Part shown: positions 55,598 through 64,000 of the stretch, one piece after another
Layout: each line of letters opens with the position of its first letter
Position numbering within the stretch: the first letter of the stretch is position 1
From: Rhizobium lentis
GTDB taxonomy: Bacteria > Pseudomonadota > Alphaproteobacteria > Rhizobiales > Rhizobiaceae
NCBI RefSeq assembly: GCF_017352135.1
Contig: NZ_CP071454.1
Location: 992,501 to 1,056,500, forward strand
Length of the DNA: 64,000 nucleotides
Direction of reading: 5' to 3'
Notes under the pieces: generated by a model
Databases searched by the model: none
Seen by the model: only the letters and a program-made list of their open reading frames with translations
Told to the model about the DNA's origin: nothing
Position numbers and translations under genes: made by a program

Positions 55598-56358
55598 GCC
55601 CCGTCTTCGAAGTCGCCAACCTCAGAAAAGCCTTCGGCGGCCTGGCCGTCACCAATGACGTCTCGCTGGCGATGTCGCCGGGCGACCGCATCGCGCTGAT
55701 CGGCCCGAACGGGGCCGGCAAGACCACCTTCGTCAACCTCGTCACCGGCAATCTCTCCCCCGATTCCGGCGAGGTTCGCCTCGGCGGCGAGGCGGTGACG
55801 AAGATCGATGCGATCGGCAGGGTCAAACGCGGCCTCGTCCGCTCGTTTCAGGTGACGCGGCTTTTCCAGGATATGACGCCGGCCGAACATGTGGGGCTTG
55901 CGGTGCTCCAGCGCGACGGAAAGACCCGCAAGATGTTCGGGAATTTCCTTGCCATGCCCAACGTCATGACGGAGGTCGACGATCTCCTGGGAAAACTCGG
56001 GCTGGCCTCGCTGACGCATCGCAGGGTCAGCGAGATCGCCTATGGCCAGCAGCGGCTCCTCGAGATCGCCGTGGCGCTGGCGTTGAGGCCCAAGGTGCTG
56101 CTGCTGGACGAACCGGCCGCCGGCGTGCCGCAAAGCGACACCGGCCGCATCGAGCAGGCGCTGGCCGACCTTCCCGCCGATCTCGCCGTCCTGATGATCG
56201 AACACGATATGGACCTGGTCTTCCGTTTCGCCAAGCGCGTCATCGTGCTGGCGGCCGGCGCGATCATTTTCGACGGCCTGCCGGCCGATGTCACCAAGGA
56301 TGCCCGCGTGCGCGAGGCCTATCTCGGGAGCTATGCCAATGCCAGCCCTGTCGCTTGA
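55594..56358 (+). CDS. ABC transporter ATPase LivG-like
   Basis: This 254-residue ATPase has Walker A GPNGAGKTTFVN, a signature-type region SEIAYGQQRLLE and Walker B VLLLDEPAAGV followed by the switch His in MIEHDMDLV. The C-terminal tail AYLGS is typical for LivG. It overlaps the next ATPase by 20 nt. Confidence 0.93.
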   Translation: MSPVFEVANLRKAFGGLAVTNDVSLAMSPGDRIALIGPNGAGKTTFVNLVTGNLSPDSGEVRLGGEAVTKIDAIGRVKRGLVRSFQVTRLFQDMTPAEHVGLAVLQRDGKTRKMFGNFLAMPNVMTEVDDLLGKLGLASLTHRRVSEIAYGQQRLLEIAVALALRPKVLLLDEPAAGVPQSDTGRIEQALADLPADLAVLMIEHDMDLVFRFAKRVIVLAAGAIIFDGLPADVTKDARVREAYLGSYANASPVA

Positions 56359-57055
56359 GGTCGAAAATCTCTCGGCCGGATATGGACCGACGAAAGTGCT
56401 GGAGGGCATTTCCTTCTCCGTACCGCCGGGCGCACGGCTGGCCGTTCTCGGCCGCAACGGTATGGGCAAGACCACGCTGCTGGCGACCCTTGCCGGGCAG
56501 ACCAGGCGCTATGACGGCCGCATTCGTCTTGGCGGTTCGGATGTCTCGGCGGCGCCAAGCGCCGCACGCGCACATAAGGGTCTCGGCTATGTGCCGCAGA
56601 CACGCTGCATCTTTCCGACGCTGACAGTCGAGGAAAACCTCTTCGTCGGCCTGAAGGCGCGGCCGAAAACGGCGCTGGAAGAAGCCTATGCCATGTTCCC
56701 GCGGCTGAAAGAACGCCGCCGCAATCTCGGCAATCAACTTTCGGGCGGCGAGCAGCAGATGCTTTCAACCGCCCGCACCATTCTCGGCCGTCCATCCCTT
56801 CTGCTGCTCGACGAACCGCTCGAGGGCCTCGCCCCGGTTATTTGCGAGGAACTGATGGCCGCCTTCACCGATCTTGCCAAATCGGGTGATATGACCATCC
56901 TTCTCGTCGAACAGCGTATCCAGAGCGCCCTCGATTTCGCCGATCAAGTCGTCATTCTCGAACGCGGACGACTGGCCTGGACGGGGACGCCGGAAAGCCT
57001 CTCCAGGGATCATCAGACGGTCGAGAGCCTCCTCGGCGTCGGCGGTCTCCACTGA
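56339..57055 (+). CDS. ABC transporter ATPase LivF-like
   Basis: This 238-residue ATPase has Walker A GRNGMGKTTLLA, signature LSGGEQQMLSTAR, and Walker B LLLLDEPLEGL. The start ATG at 56339 lies within the end of livG. It completes a five-gene importer beginning at 52491. Confidence 0.93.
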   Translation: MPALSLEVENLSAGYGPTKVLEGISFSVPPGARLAVLGRNGMGKTTLLATLAGQTRRYDGRIRLGGSDVSAAPSAARAHKGLGYVPQTRCIFPTLTVEENLFVGLKARPKTALEEAYAMFPRLKERRRNLGNQLSGGEQQMLSTARTILGRPSLLLLDEPLEGLAPVICEELMAAFTDLAKSGDMTILLVEQRIQSALDFADQVVILERGRLAWTGTPESLSRDHQTVESLLGVGGLH

Positions 57056-57343
57056 CATGAGCTCCACCGCCACTGCCGCTTAGTCCGGTTCAGTCGCAAG
57101 GTTGCCTGACAGGCAGAACAACAGGTGCAATACATAGCCATGACGATGTCATCGGCAATCCGCCATTCTTATTTCGCCTTCCGGTTTGTGCTGCCGGCAT
57201 CGATCTCTGTATTTGATTGTTTAGGTTGCAAACATCGGATCTGTTCGATCTGGTGGTAGAGTTGATCGACAGCTCGGTCTTTTTTGTTGCCGGATACTCG
57301 ATGCAGTTGCATAGTCCAACAGCACATCAGGCGGGAGGTAGAA

Positions 57344-58171
57344 ATGGCAAACCACAAGCCGTTCGCAGGCGACGTATACTTGCCTGTTTTCGATATTAAC
57401 GACCCAATCAGCGGCGACATTCTCGAGAACTCATACGATACCGACGGAGATCAGGTGCGCCTGAATTTCGTCAATGGACAGCGGATCAAACAACCGGCGG
57501 ATGCGGAAGGCGAGCCGACAAAGACGATCATCGAAGGAAAATACGGTACGCTCACCATTTACTCCAACGGCACCTACACCTACGCGCTCGATCATTCCAA
57601 GCCCGAAGTCGCCGCACTCGGACCGGGAGACGAACTCGTCGAAAAGTTCACCTTCAAGATATCCGACGGCAAAGGCGCCACCGACTTCGGCGCGTTCAGC
57701 ATTGCAATCGACCTGCCGGAACGCGGCGACGTGTTCGTCAATTTCGAGGATGTCGGCCAAAGCGATTTCCCGACCGGCTACAAAGGCTTCGATTGGGGCG
57801 CCTGGCGGGATGGAGACGATGCGACAGTGCGTGAAGAAGCAGGGGGCAACCACTATCTGGGAGGAGGCGTGTTCTGGACGCCGATCTACTCGGCCGATGG
57901 CGGCCCGTTCCAGATCAAGCAATTCGAGGTCGCCAACGGAACCTCGAACTACGACAACATTCTGACGATCGAAGGCCGGCTGAACGACAATATCGTCTTC
58001 TCCACAACCGTAACCGTGACCGCCGACAGCATCGACGATCCTCAGCTGATCGATCTCAGCGCCTATGGCGACATCGATTATCTCCTGCTCGACAGCGAAC
58101 CGATCGTCACGGAAAACAGCGGCCCGGACTATTTCGGCGCTCAATACGACAATTTTTATTTTGTCGTTTGA
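57344..58171 (+). CDS. VCBS-like repeat protein of unknown function
   Basis: This 275-residue acidic protein has an N-terminal VCBS-type segment (TDGDQVRLNFVNG; GTLTIYSNGTYTYALDHSKPE; VEKFTFKISDGKGATDFGAFSIAI) of the kind found in large adhesins, and a C-terminal beta-rich domain similar to carbohydrate-binding or lectin-like modules (FDWGAWRDGDDA; YDNFYFVV). No signal peptide is seen, so it may leave the cell by a type I exporter or be a soluble remnant. GGGAGGTAGAA precedes the ATG at 57344. Confidence 0.8.
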   Translation: MANHKPFAGDVYLPVFDINDPISGDILENSYDTDGDQVRLNFVNGQRIKQPADAEGEPTKTIIEGKYGTLTIYSNGTYTYALDHSKPEVAALGPGDELVEKFTFKISDGKGATDFGAFSIAIDLPERGDVFVNFEDVGQSDFPTGYKGFDWGAWRDGDDATVREEAGGNHYLGGGVFWTPIYSADGGPFQIKQFEVANGTSNYDNILTIEGRLNDNIVFSTTVTVTADSIDDPQLIDLSAYGDIDYLLLDSEPIVTENSGPDYFGAQYDNFYFVV

Positions 58172-58283
58172 GGAAGCGCACCGCAGCGGCTGTCTGGTAG
58201 CGATTTCTTGCGATAGCTGATCGTCCGGCACCCTGCTAGCTTTCAATCGTGCGGAGGAGCACGATTATGCTGGGATGGAGGAA

Positions 58284-58415
58284 ATGATGGCGTCAGTCGG
58301 GATCAGGTTAGCGGCGCTCATGTTCTCGCTGGCCGTATGGGCTATTATTTTCGCTGCCGCACCTCATCTTTGGGCGATGAGGACGCCTATATTGCAGTTG
58401 GCGCTCTACAGATAG
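58284..58415 (+). CDS. 43-residue single-helix membrane peptide
   Basis: The peptide contains one hydrophobic helix (LAALMFSLAVWAIIFAAAPHLW) flanked by Arg residues. A GGATGGAGGAA ribosome site precedes the ATGATG, which supports translation. No family recognised. The remaining parts of the gap (58172-58283 and 58416-58540) show no further gene. Confidence 0.5.
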   Translation: MMASVGIRLAALMFSLAVWAIIFAAAPHLWAMRTPILQLALYR

Positions 58416-58540
58416 CGCCGCCCTCGGCGTCGGGTAGATTCCTGAGCTGTTTTTGTCCTCGCGTCGCTGCGTTCGACGCGCTACCGCGCTCGGCTGGCTC
58501 AAAATCGAACCGCAAGAGCGCAAATTCTGCAATGAGAAGA

Positions 58541-58617
58541 TGGTAGCGGAGGAGGGATTTGAACCCCCGACACAAGGATTATGATTCCTCTGCTCTGACC
58601 TACTGAGCTACTCCGCC
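58541..58617 (-). tRNA. tRNA-Met (CAT), elongator type
   Basis: Read leftward, a full cloverleaf is seen: acceptor GGCGGAG / CTCCGCT, D arm GCTC...GAGC, anticodon stem GAGGA / TCCTT with loop ATCATAA (anticodon CAT), T arm GGGGG TTCAAAT CCCTC, and encoded CCA. It resembles alphaproteobacterial elongator tRNA-Met, though a tRNA-Ile2 (lysidine) with the same anticodon cannot be fully excluded. Confidence 0.95.
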
Positions 58618-58752
58618 ACTGGTCAAACGATACCTGCTCGCGAAGCGCTGCGGGCTCGTGGGATGAGCGGCTTATAAGGTGCGCTTCGGCTGTGTGTCAA
58701 GCGCATGATGGAGAAAAACGCTAGGCTTTCTGGCCGTCGCTTCCCATGGCTT

Positions 58753-59979
58753 TCAGGCGGCAACGGGGCTGGCCAACAGGGCCTTGAGCGAGGCTTCCGC
58801 GGAGGGTTCGCGCTCGGATCGCTCGATGAAGCCGCCGCCGAAGACGCGGGCGTCGTCGCCGGGCGCGGAATAAAGCGCGCAGGCCTGGCCAGGCGCAATG
58901 CCCGCCTCGCCGACCGTCAGATCGACATAGGTGCCCGTCGCGTCAGCATGTAGCACGGCAGGCGCCGGTGCCCGAGTCGAGCGGACCTTGGCATAGCAGG
59001 CAAAGCCGTCGCCGGAAGCGGCCTGCGCGAGCGTCTCGTCCCCCAGCCAATTGACGTCGCGCAGATAGACGCGGTGGGTTTCCAGCGCCTCCTTCGGCCC
59101 GACGATGACGCGGCGCGAACGCGCGTCGAGATAGACGACGTAGAGCGGCTCGCCGGTGGCGATGCCGATGCCGCGGCGCTGGCCGATCGTGAAGTGCAGG
59201 ATGCCCTCATGGCTTCCGAGCACGCGGCCGTCGAGATGAACGATTTCGCCGGCGAGCGCCGCATTCGGCTTCAGCTTGGTGATGATGTCGGAATATTTGC
59301 CCTGCGGCACGAAGCAGATGTCCTGGCTGTCGGCCTTCTTGGCAACGACGAGGCCCATCTCTTCGGCAAGCCGGCGGGTCTCGGCCTTCGGCAGGCCGCC
59401 CAGGGGAAAGCGGAGATAGTCGATCTGCTCCTGCGTCGTGGCGAAGAGGAAATAGCTCTGGTCGCGGTCGGCATCGGCCGGGCGGAAAAGTGCGCGACGA
59501 CCGGGGTGTTCCGGCGATGGGTTCGGCCGCGAACGGATATAGTGACCCGTCGCCAGCGCATCGGCGCCGAGCTCCTTGGCCGTCGCCAGGAGATCGGCGA
59601 ACTTAACGGTCTGGTTGCAGGAGACGCAGGGGATCGGCGTCTCGCCGGCTACATAGCTTTCCGCGAAAGGATTGATCACCGTTTCGCGAAAGCGCTTCTC
59701 ATAGTCGAGCACATAATGCGGAATGCCGAGCGTTTCGCAGACACGGCGGGCGTCGTCGATATCCTGGCCGGCGCAGCAGGAGCCGGCACGGTGAACAGCG
59801 GCGCCATGATCGTAGAGCTGCAGGGTGATGCCGAGCACGTCGTAACCCTGCTGCTTGAGAAGGCCGGCCACGACGGAGGAATCGACGCCGCCCGACATGG
59901 CGACGACAACACGGGTCTCTTCCGGCTTCTTATCAAAATCCAGTGTGTTCAACGGTGATGCCAAATTCTGCGCGCTCAT
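58753..59979 (-). CDS. mnmA: tRNA-uridine 2-sulfurtransferase MnmA
   Basis: The enzyme thiolates U34 of tRNA-Lys/Glu/Gln. The 408-residue protein has the PP-loop [15 protein letters not shown], the catalytic Cys in [11 protein letters not shown] and the second Cys in [10 protein letters not shown], in the usual order. It sits directly downstream of a small peptide gene and upstream (in transcription) of the tRNA-Met. Confidence 0.95.
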   Translation of the reverse strand: MSAQNLASPLNTLDFDKKPEETRVVVAMSGGVDSSVVAGLLKQQGYDVLGITLQLYDHGAAVHRAGSCCAGQDIDDARRVCETLGIPHYVLDYEKRFRETVINPFAESYVAGETPIPCVSCNQTVKFADLLATAKELGADALATGHYIRSRPNPSPEHPGRRALFRPADADRDQSYFLFATTQEQIDYLRFPLGGLPKAETRRLAEEMGLVVAKKADSQDICFVPQGKYSDIITKLKPNAALAGEIVHLDGRVLGSHEGILHFTIGQRRGIGIATGEPLYVVYLDARSRRVIVGPKEALETHRVYLRDVNWLGDETLAQAASGDGFACYAKVRSTRAPAPAVLHADATGTYVDLTVGEAGIAPGQACALYSAPGDDARVFGGGFIERSEREPSAEASLKALLASPVAA

Positions 59980-60129
59980 AACCCGCCCTTGCGCTGCAAT
60001 TGCGGCGGATTCCTGATATCAGGCGGGATCGGCCGCCTTTCTGGGTAAGGGACCGATATAGAAAGGATTGTGTCAGGACGCAAGAGGCGGCTTCGGGCAG
60101 CCGATCGTTTCGCAACCGCGTGGGAAAGG

Positions 60130-60153
60130 AAGGCGCGGCTGAAGCCACGCCTT
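60130..60153 (-). terminator. Hairpin after the 33-residue gene
   Basis: AAGGCGCGGCT and AGCCACGCCTT form a stem with one mismatch around a 2-nt GA loop. On the minus strand it is followed by CCTTTCCC, a weak T-run, 17 nt after the small gene stop. Confidence 0.4.
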
Positions 60154-60170
60154 GGAAGAGGGGGTGCGGC

Positions 60171-60272
60171 TCAGGTGCCGATCAGCTTGTTGCAGGCGAA
60201 TGCGATACCTGGATTGGCGATGACAACAGACACGATCGCCAGTCCGATTATCGAGAATAAATAGCGTTTCAT
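60171..60272 (-). CDS. 33-residue membrane peptide
   Basis: The peptide is a basic start (MKRYLF), one hydrophobic helix (SIIGLAIVSVVIANPGIAFA) and a short tail with Cys (CNKLIGT); it may be a cleaved signal-like peptide. An AATGGAGGATGAT ribosome site precedes the ATG. No family recognised. Confidence 0.5.
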   Translation of the reverse strand: MKRYLFSIIGLAIVSVVIANPGIAFACNKLIGT

Positions 60273-60430
60273 ATCATCCTCCATTTCAGCCCACTATGCC
60301 GCTGCAGCGACCGCTCCCAAAATAAACGAATGCTTGAGCAGCAACTAATTAATTATCACCCTTTGGAACTATTCCATCGATCATGCGTTGCAAGTAATCA
60401 ATGTCGCAATCGAATACTGCGGAGGGTTTC

Positions 60431-60697
60431 ATGGCCAGGTTCGGCACGACGACAGATTACATCAGGATCAGAGATTGGATCGAGGCGCGCGGCGGTCATC
60501 CCGCTCGGATCAGGGATGCGAGGGATAGCGAAACTGTCCGCGTCGATTTCTCGACGGACTCGCAGGAGGAGATATCCTGGGACGAGTTCTTCGAGGGTTT
60601 TGACGGGAGCAGGCTCGCCTTCCTTCACCGCACGAAGGCCGAGGACGATAGAGCCCGCTTCGGCAAGATGGTCCGCCGCAAACGCCGGCACCACTGA
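60431..60697 (+). CDS. Small charged protein of unknown function
   Basis: This 88-residue cytosolic protein is rich in Asp, Glu and Arg (IRIRDWIEARGGHPARIRDA; EEISWDEFFEGFDGSRLAF). It has GCGGAGGGTTTC ahead of its ATG. It resembles the short uncharacterised rhizobial proteins of the same size. A strong hairpin follows it. Confidence 0.7.
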   Translation: MARFGTTTDYIRIRDWIEARGGHPARIRDARDSETVRVDFSTDSQEEISWDEFFEGFDGSRLAFLHRTKAEDDRARFGKMVRRKRRHH

Positions 60698-60718
60698 AAA
60701 TCACCATCCCCCAACGTA

Positions 60719-60752
60719 GAAAACCCGGCGCCGTTTCCGGCGCCGGGTTTTC
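60719..60752. terminator. Bidirectional rho-independent terminator
   Basis: AAAACCCGGCGCCG and CGGCGCCGGGTTTT form a perfect GC-rich stem with a short TTTC loop. A/T tracts on both sides let it end the rightward small gene and the leftward serA transcript. Confidence 0.9.
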
Positions 60753-60803
60753 CATGTTTTCCTTGGGAGGAGGAAACGAGAGCATGTCGCGCCGCGAAGC
60801 GCG

Positions 60804-62399
60804 TTAGTCGATGTTGAAGGTCAGCAGCTTTGCCTGCCGGATTGCCTGGTGAGCCGTCAGCTGTGCAAGCACCCCATCCTCCACCTCGCCGTCGACATAG
60901 AGCAGCGCGATGGCGTCGCCACCCTGCTTGTCGCGGCCAAGCTGGAAGTTGGCGATGTTGACGCCGGCACTACCGAGCGTCGTGCCGATGAAGCCGATCA
61001 TGCCGGGGACGTCGGTATTGGTGATATAGATCATATGCGAGCCGACATCCGCATCGAGGTTGATGCCCTTGATCTGGATGAAGCGCGGCTTGCCATCCGA
61101 AAACACCGTACCGGCGACCGAACGGGTCATGCTTTCGGTGGTCACCGTCAGCTTGATGTAACCGTCGAAGACACCTGTCTTGTCGCGCTTGACCTCGGAC
61201 AGCACGATGCCCTTTTCCTTGATCATGATCGGCGCCGAAACCATGTTGACGTCGGCGACCTGCGGGCGGATGAGGCCGGCAAGCACCGCGCTCGTCAGCG
61301 CCCGCGTGTTCATATTGGCGGTAACGCCGTCGTAGAGGATTTCGATCTCCTTGATCGGCTCTTCGGTGACCTGGCCGACGAAGGCGCCGAGAACATCGGC
61401 GAGACGGATGAAGGGCTTCAGGATCGGCGCTTCTTCCGCGGTGATCGACGGCATGTTGATGGCGTTGGAGACGGCGCCGTTGACGAGGTAGTCCGACATC
61501 TGTTCGGCGACCTGCAGGGCGACGTTTTCCTGCGCTTCGGTCGTCGAAGCGCCGAGATGCGGCGTGCAGACGACGTTCGGCAGGCCGAAGAGCGGGCTTT
61601 CCTTGGCAGGCTCGACTTCGAAGACGTCGAAGGCGGCACCGGCAACATGGCCGGACTTGATGGCTTCGGCAAGGGCTGCCTCATCGACCAGGCCGCCGCG
61701 GGCGCAGTTGATGATGCGCACGCCGGGCTTCGTCTTTGCCAAAGCTTCCTTGTTGAGGATGCCGCGTGTCTTGTCGGTCATCGGCACATGCAGCGTGATG
61801 AAATCGGCGCGGGCGAAAAGTTCGTCCAGCTCGACCTTGGTGACGCCCATCTCCTCGGCGCGCTCCTTGGAAAGGAACGGGTCGTAGGCGACGACATGCA
61901 TCTTCAGGCCGATGGCGCGGGAGCAGACGATCGAGCCGATATTGCCAGCGCCGATGACGCCGAGCGTCTTGCCGGTGATCTCGACGCCCATGAATTTCGA
62001 CTTTTCCCATTTGCCGGCCTGCGTCGAGGTATCTGCCGCAGGCAGCTGGCGGGCGACGGCGAACATCAGCGCGATCGCATGTTCGGCCGTGGTGATCGAA
62101 TTGCCGAAGGGCGTGTTCATGACGATGATGCCGCGGCGCGAGGCGGCCGGGATATCGACATTGTCGACGCCGATGCCGGCGCGGCCGACGACCTTGAGGT
62201 TCGTCGCCGCCCCGATGATTTTTTCCGTCACCTTGGTGGCGGAGCGGATAGCGAGGCCGTCATACTTGCCGATGACTTCGAGCAGACGATCCTTGTCCTT
62301 GCCGAGCTGCGGTTCGAAATCGACTTCGACGCCACGATCGCGGAAGATCTGGACGGCGGTTTCCGACAATTCGTCGGATACGAGAACGCGAGGTGCCAT
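60804..62399 (-). CDS. serA: D-3-phosphoglycerate dehydrogenase
   Basis: This enzyme catalyses the first step of serine synthesis (3-phosphoglycerate to phosphohydroxypyruvate). The 531-residue long form has the NAD motif LGVIGAGNIGSIVCSRA, the catalytic region VRIINCARGGLVDEAALAEA and HLGASTTEAQENVA, and a C-terminal ACT domain (DVPGMIGFIGTTLGSAGVNIA) that may bind serine. AAGGAGG precedes the ATG at 62399. It is downstream of serC by 82 nt. Confidence 0.96.
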   Translation of the reverse strand: MAPRVLVSDELSETAVQIFRDRGVEVDFEPQLGKDKDRLLEVIGKYDGLAIRSATKVTEKIIGAATNLKVVGRAGIGVDNVDIPAASRRGIIVMNTPFGNSITTAEHAIALMFAVARQLPAADTSTQAGKWEKSKFMGVEITGKTLGVIGAGNIGSIVCSRAIGLKMHVVAYDPFLSKERAEEMGVTKVELDELFARADFITLHVPMTDKTRGILNKEALAKTKPGVRIINCARGGLVDEAALAEAIKSGHVAGAAFDVFEVEPAKESPLFGLPNVVCTPHLGASTTEAQENVALQVAEQMSDYLVNGAVSNAINMPSITAEEAPILKPFIRLADVLGAFVGQVTEEPIKEIEILYDGVTANMNTRALTSAVLAGLIRPQVADVNMVSAPIMIKEKGIVLSEVKRDKTGVFDGYIKLTVTTESMTRSVAGTVFSDGKPRFIQIKGINLDADVGSHMIYITNTDVPGMIGFIGTTLGSAGVNIANFQLGRDKQGGDAIALLYVDGEVEDGVLAQLTAHQAIRQAKLLTFNID

Positions 62400-62481
62400 G
62401 AGGGCCTCCTTCAAAAGTGTTCAGCGATGAATGAATGGAGATGCTGGGCTTCGCATTGTGGCGGAGCCGGATGCGATCAGG

Positions 62482-63660
62482 TCAGGCGGCCGCCTGAGCG
62501 AGCTGCGCCTTCTGCGTCTCGAAGGCCCAGGAAAGCCACGGCATCAGCTTCTGCATGTCGGATGCCTCGATCGTAGCACCGGCCCAGATGCGCAGGCCTG
62601 ACGGCGCGTCGCGGTAATGGCCGATGTCATAGGCGACACCCTCCTTTTCGAGGAGACCGACGAGACCCTTGGCGAAATCGGCCTGGCCGTCGCCGTCGAG
62701 CGCCGTGATGTCCTTGTCGACAATCTTCAAGCAGACGGAGGTGTTGGAAGCCGTTTCCGCCTTAACGGCGAGATTGGCGATCCAGTCGTTTGCCGCGACG
62801 AAATCGTGGATGACCTTGGCATTGGCATCGGCGCGCGCGATCAGCGCCTTGAGGCCGCCGAGCTCCTTGGCCCAGAGCAGCGCATCGATATAGTCCTCGA
62901 CGCAAAGCATCGACGGCGTGTTGATCGTTTCGCCCTGGAAGATGCCTTCCGTCAGCTTGCCGCCCGAGGTCAGGCGGAAGATCTTCGGCAGCGGCCAGGC
63001 CGGCGTGTAGGTGGTGAGACGCTCAACGGCGCGCGGCGAGAGAATGATGACGCCGTGCGCGCCCTCGCCGCCCAGAACCTTCTGCCAGGAGAAGGTGACG
63101 ACATCGAGCTTGGCGAAATCGAGCTGCTGCGCGAAGGCGGCCGAGGTGGCATCGCAGATCGTCAGGCCCTTGCGGTCAGCCGGGATGAAATCGGCGTTCG
63201 CAACGCGCACGCCCGAGGTCGTGCCGTTCCAGGTGAAGACGACGTCGCGGTCGAAATCGACGGCAGAAAGATCGGGAAGCTCGCCGTAGCCGGCTTCAAG
63301 CTTGCGCACATCCTTGAGCTTCAGCTGCTTGACGACATCGGTGACCCAGCCGGCGCCGAAGCTTTCCCAGGCGAGCATGTCGACGCCGCGTTCGCCGAGC
63401 AGCGACCAGAGCGCCATTTCAACGGCGCCGGTATCGGAGGCCGGCACGATGCCGATGCGGTAATCCGCCGGCACCTCGAGAACTTCACGGGTAAGGTCGA
63501 TGGCCTGCTTGAGCTTGGCCTTGCCGACCTTCGCGCGGTGCGAACGGCCAAGAGCCGCGTCGGAAAGGGCGTCGAGCGACCAACCGGGGCGCTTCGAGCA
63601 GGGGCCAGAAGAGAAATGGGTATTGTGCGGACGGATGTCCGGCTTTGCGGTCTTCGCCAT
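62482..63660 (-). CDS. serC: Phosphoserine aminotransferase
   Basis: This PLP enzyme of 392 aa catalyses the second step of serine synthesis. It is the alphaproteobacterial form ([17 protein letters not shown] at the N terminus, [17 protein letters not shown] with the PLP Lys, and [20 protein letters not shown]). Operon with serA is clear from spacing and direction. Confidence 0.95.
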   Translation of the reverse strand: MAKTAKPDIRPHNTHFSSGPCSKRPGWSLDALSDAALGRSHRAKVGKAKLKQAIDLTREVLEVPADYRIGIVPASDTGAVEMALWSLLGERGVDMLAWESFGAGWVTDVVKQLKLKDVRKLEAGYGELPDLSAVDFDRDVVFTWNGTTSGVRVANADFIPADRKGLTICDATSAAFAQQLDFAKLDVVTFSWQKVLGGEGAHGVIILSPRAVERLTTYTPAWPLPKIFRLTSGGKLTEGIFQGETINTPSMLCVEDYIDALLWAKELGGLKALIARADANAKVIHDFVAANDWIANLAVKAETASNTSVCLKIVDKDITALDGDGQADFAKGLVGLLEKEGVAYDIGHYRDAPSGLRIWAGATIEASDMQKLMPWLSWAFETQKAQLAQAAA

Positions 63661-63799
63661 GATGCTATCCTCTCAGATAGAAAGCCCTTCGTTGGGGAAG
63701 GGTGTCCCGCCGCCGTGTGTATGGATCGGACGCGTCATAGTCAAGATCGAAGTGTCGCAAGCTGTAGATATTTTGACGCAGGCGGGGTGGCGAAAGGAA

Positions 63800-63825
63800 A
63801 AGCCGCCCCGAGTGAGGGCGGCTTC
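63800..63825 (-). terminator. Terminator of the gene entering from the right edge
   Basis: Read leftward, AAGCCGCCC and GGGGCGGCT form a stem around CTCACTC, followed by TTTTCC. It lies 20 nt after the stop of the partial gene at 63846. Confidence 0.75.
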
Positions 63826-63845
63826 TGATGCAATGATTGTCGGCC

Positions 63846-64000
63846 TTACTTGTAGACCGGCTGCTGCAGCGGGATTTCCGGCGGCGGCTCATAACTCGCC
63901 TGGGCGCAACCGCCGAAGAGGTAGCGGCCACCAACGCGGACTTCATGGGCACTGAGGCCCCTGTCGCGGCCCGGACCGCCATTTTCGGCATAGCCGAACA
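63846..64000 (-). CDS. C-terminal part of an unknown, probably exported gene (cut at window edge)
   Basis: Only the last 50 codons are visible, ending with RYLFGGCAQASYEPPPEIPL and a QQPVYK tail. The segment is rich in Gly, Tyr and Pro, as in beta-barrel or envelope proteins. The identity cannot be given from this fragment. Confidence 0.6.
   Translation of the reverse strand, partial: FGYAENGGPGRDRGLSAHEVRVGGRYLFGGCAQASYEPPPEIPLQQPVYK

Noticed and set aside
58541..58617. tRNA as an integration site for a mobile element
   Set aside because: No integrase or direct repeat of the tRNA 3' end was found within the window.
60849..62576. A 575-codon open frame on the + strand
   Set aside because: It is antisense to serA, which has complete catalytic motifs.

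Overview
The window looks like chromosomal DNA of a Rhizobium (R. etli / R. leguminosarum type) or a very close relative. The basis is high-GC codon use with NNC/NNG third positions, RIME-like rhizobial palindromic repeats, an elongator tRNA-Met of alphaproteobacterial form, many Bug/TTT, PotD-type and Liv-type uptake systems, and an AcrAB-type RND pump with a NodT-family outer membrane factor. No phage, insertion sequence, CRISPR array or nodulation gene was seen. This assignment is by recognition only.

Layout. 1-5.3 kb: two small unknown genes, a pseudouridine synthase coupled to a phosphoribosyltransferase-like gene, a DASS-type transporter with RCK_C domains, and purC. 5.4-12.1 kb: a TetR regulator followed by a tripartite RND efflux system, closed by a clear terminator. 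12.2-19.7 kb: a LacI-type regulator with its own palindromic operator and a tightly overlapping operon (binding protein, two permeases, ATPase, nucleoside hydrolase, adenine deaminase). It reads as a purine nucleoside/base uptake and breakdown system.

20-28.7 kb is the most unusual region. It is a six-gene leftward operon encoding a HAD-UbiA fusion, a GtrA-like protein, DprE1-like and DprE2-like enzymes, and two tandemly duplicated large membrane proteins, facing a convergent GT87-type glycosyltransferase. The first enzymes match the mycobacterial route to polyprenyl-phosphoryl-D-arabinose, so this is a candidate D-arabinosylation system for a rhizobial envelope glycan. 28.7-32.1 kb holds a small membrane protein, a thioredoxin-reductase-like flavoprotein and a second DASS/RCK_C transporter. 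32.2-40.1 kb is one leftward block: DctB-like sensor, sigma54-type response regulator with an altered GAFTGA loop, TctCBA tripartite transporter and an M20 amidohydrolase, with a 38-nt perfect palindrome ahead of tctC.

40.2-43.5 kb: a cytosolic molybdopterin oxidoreductase, an exported protein whose 5' end is invaded by a repeat, cobalt transporter genes cbtA/cbtB under a cobalamin riboswitch, and a divergent histidine-phosphatase-family gene lacking the usual Arg. 43.6-49.7 kb: a 39-residue membrane peptide, a GGDEF-EAL protein, a pit (phosphate transporter) remnant, and ackA-xfp for phosphoketolase metabolism. 49.8-57.1 kb: AraC-type regulator divergent from pobA, followed by a complete Liv-type ABC transporter that probably imports an aromatic acid. 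57.3-64 kb: a VCBS-like protein, small ORFs, tRNA-Met, mnmA, and serC-serA. The window ends inside a further leftward gene.

Start codons were re-chosen throughout from Shine-Dalgarno position, overlap with the upstream stop, and signal peptides. Several differ from the longest open frame.
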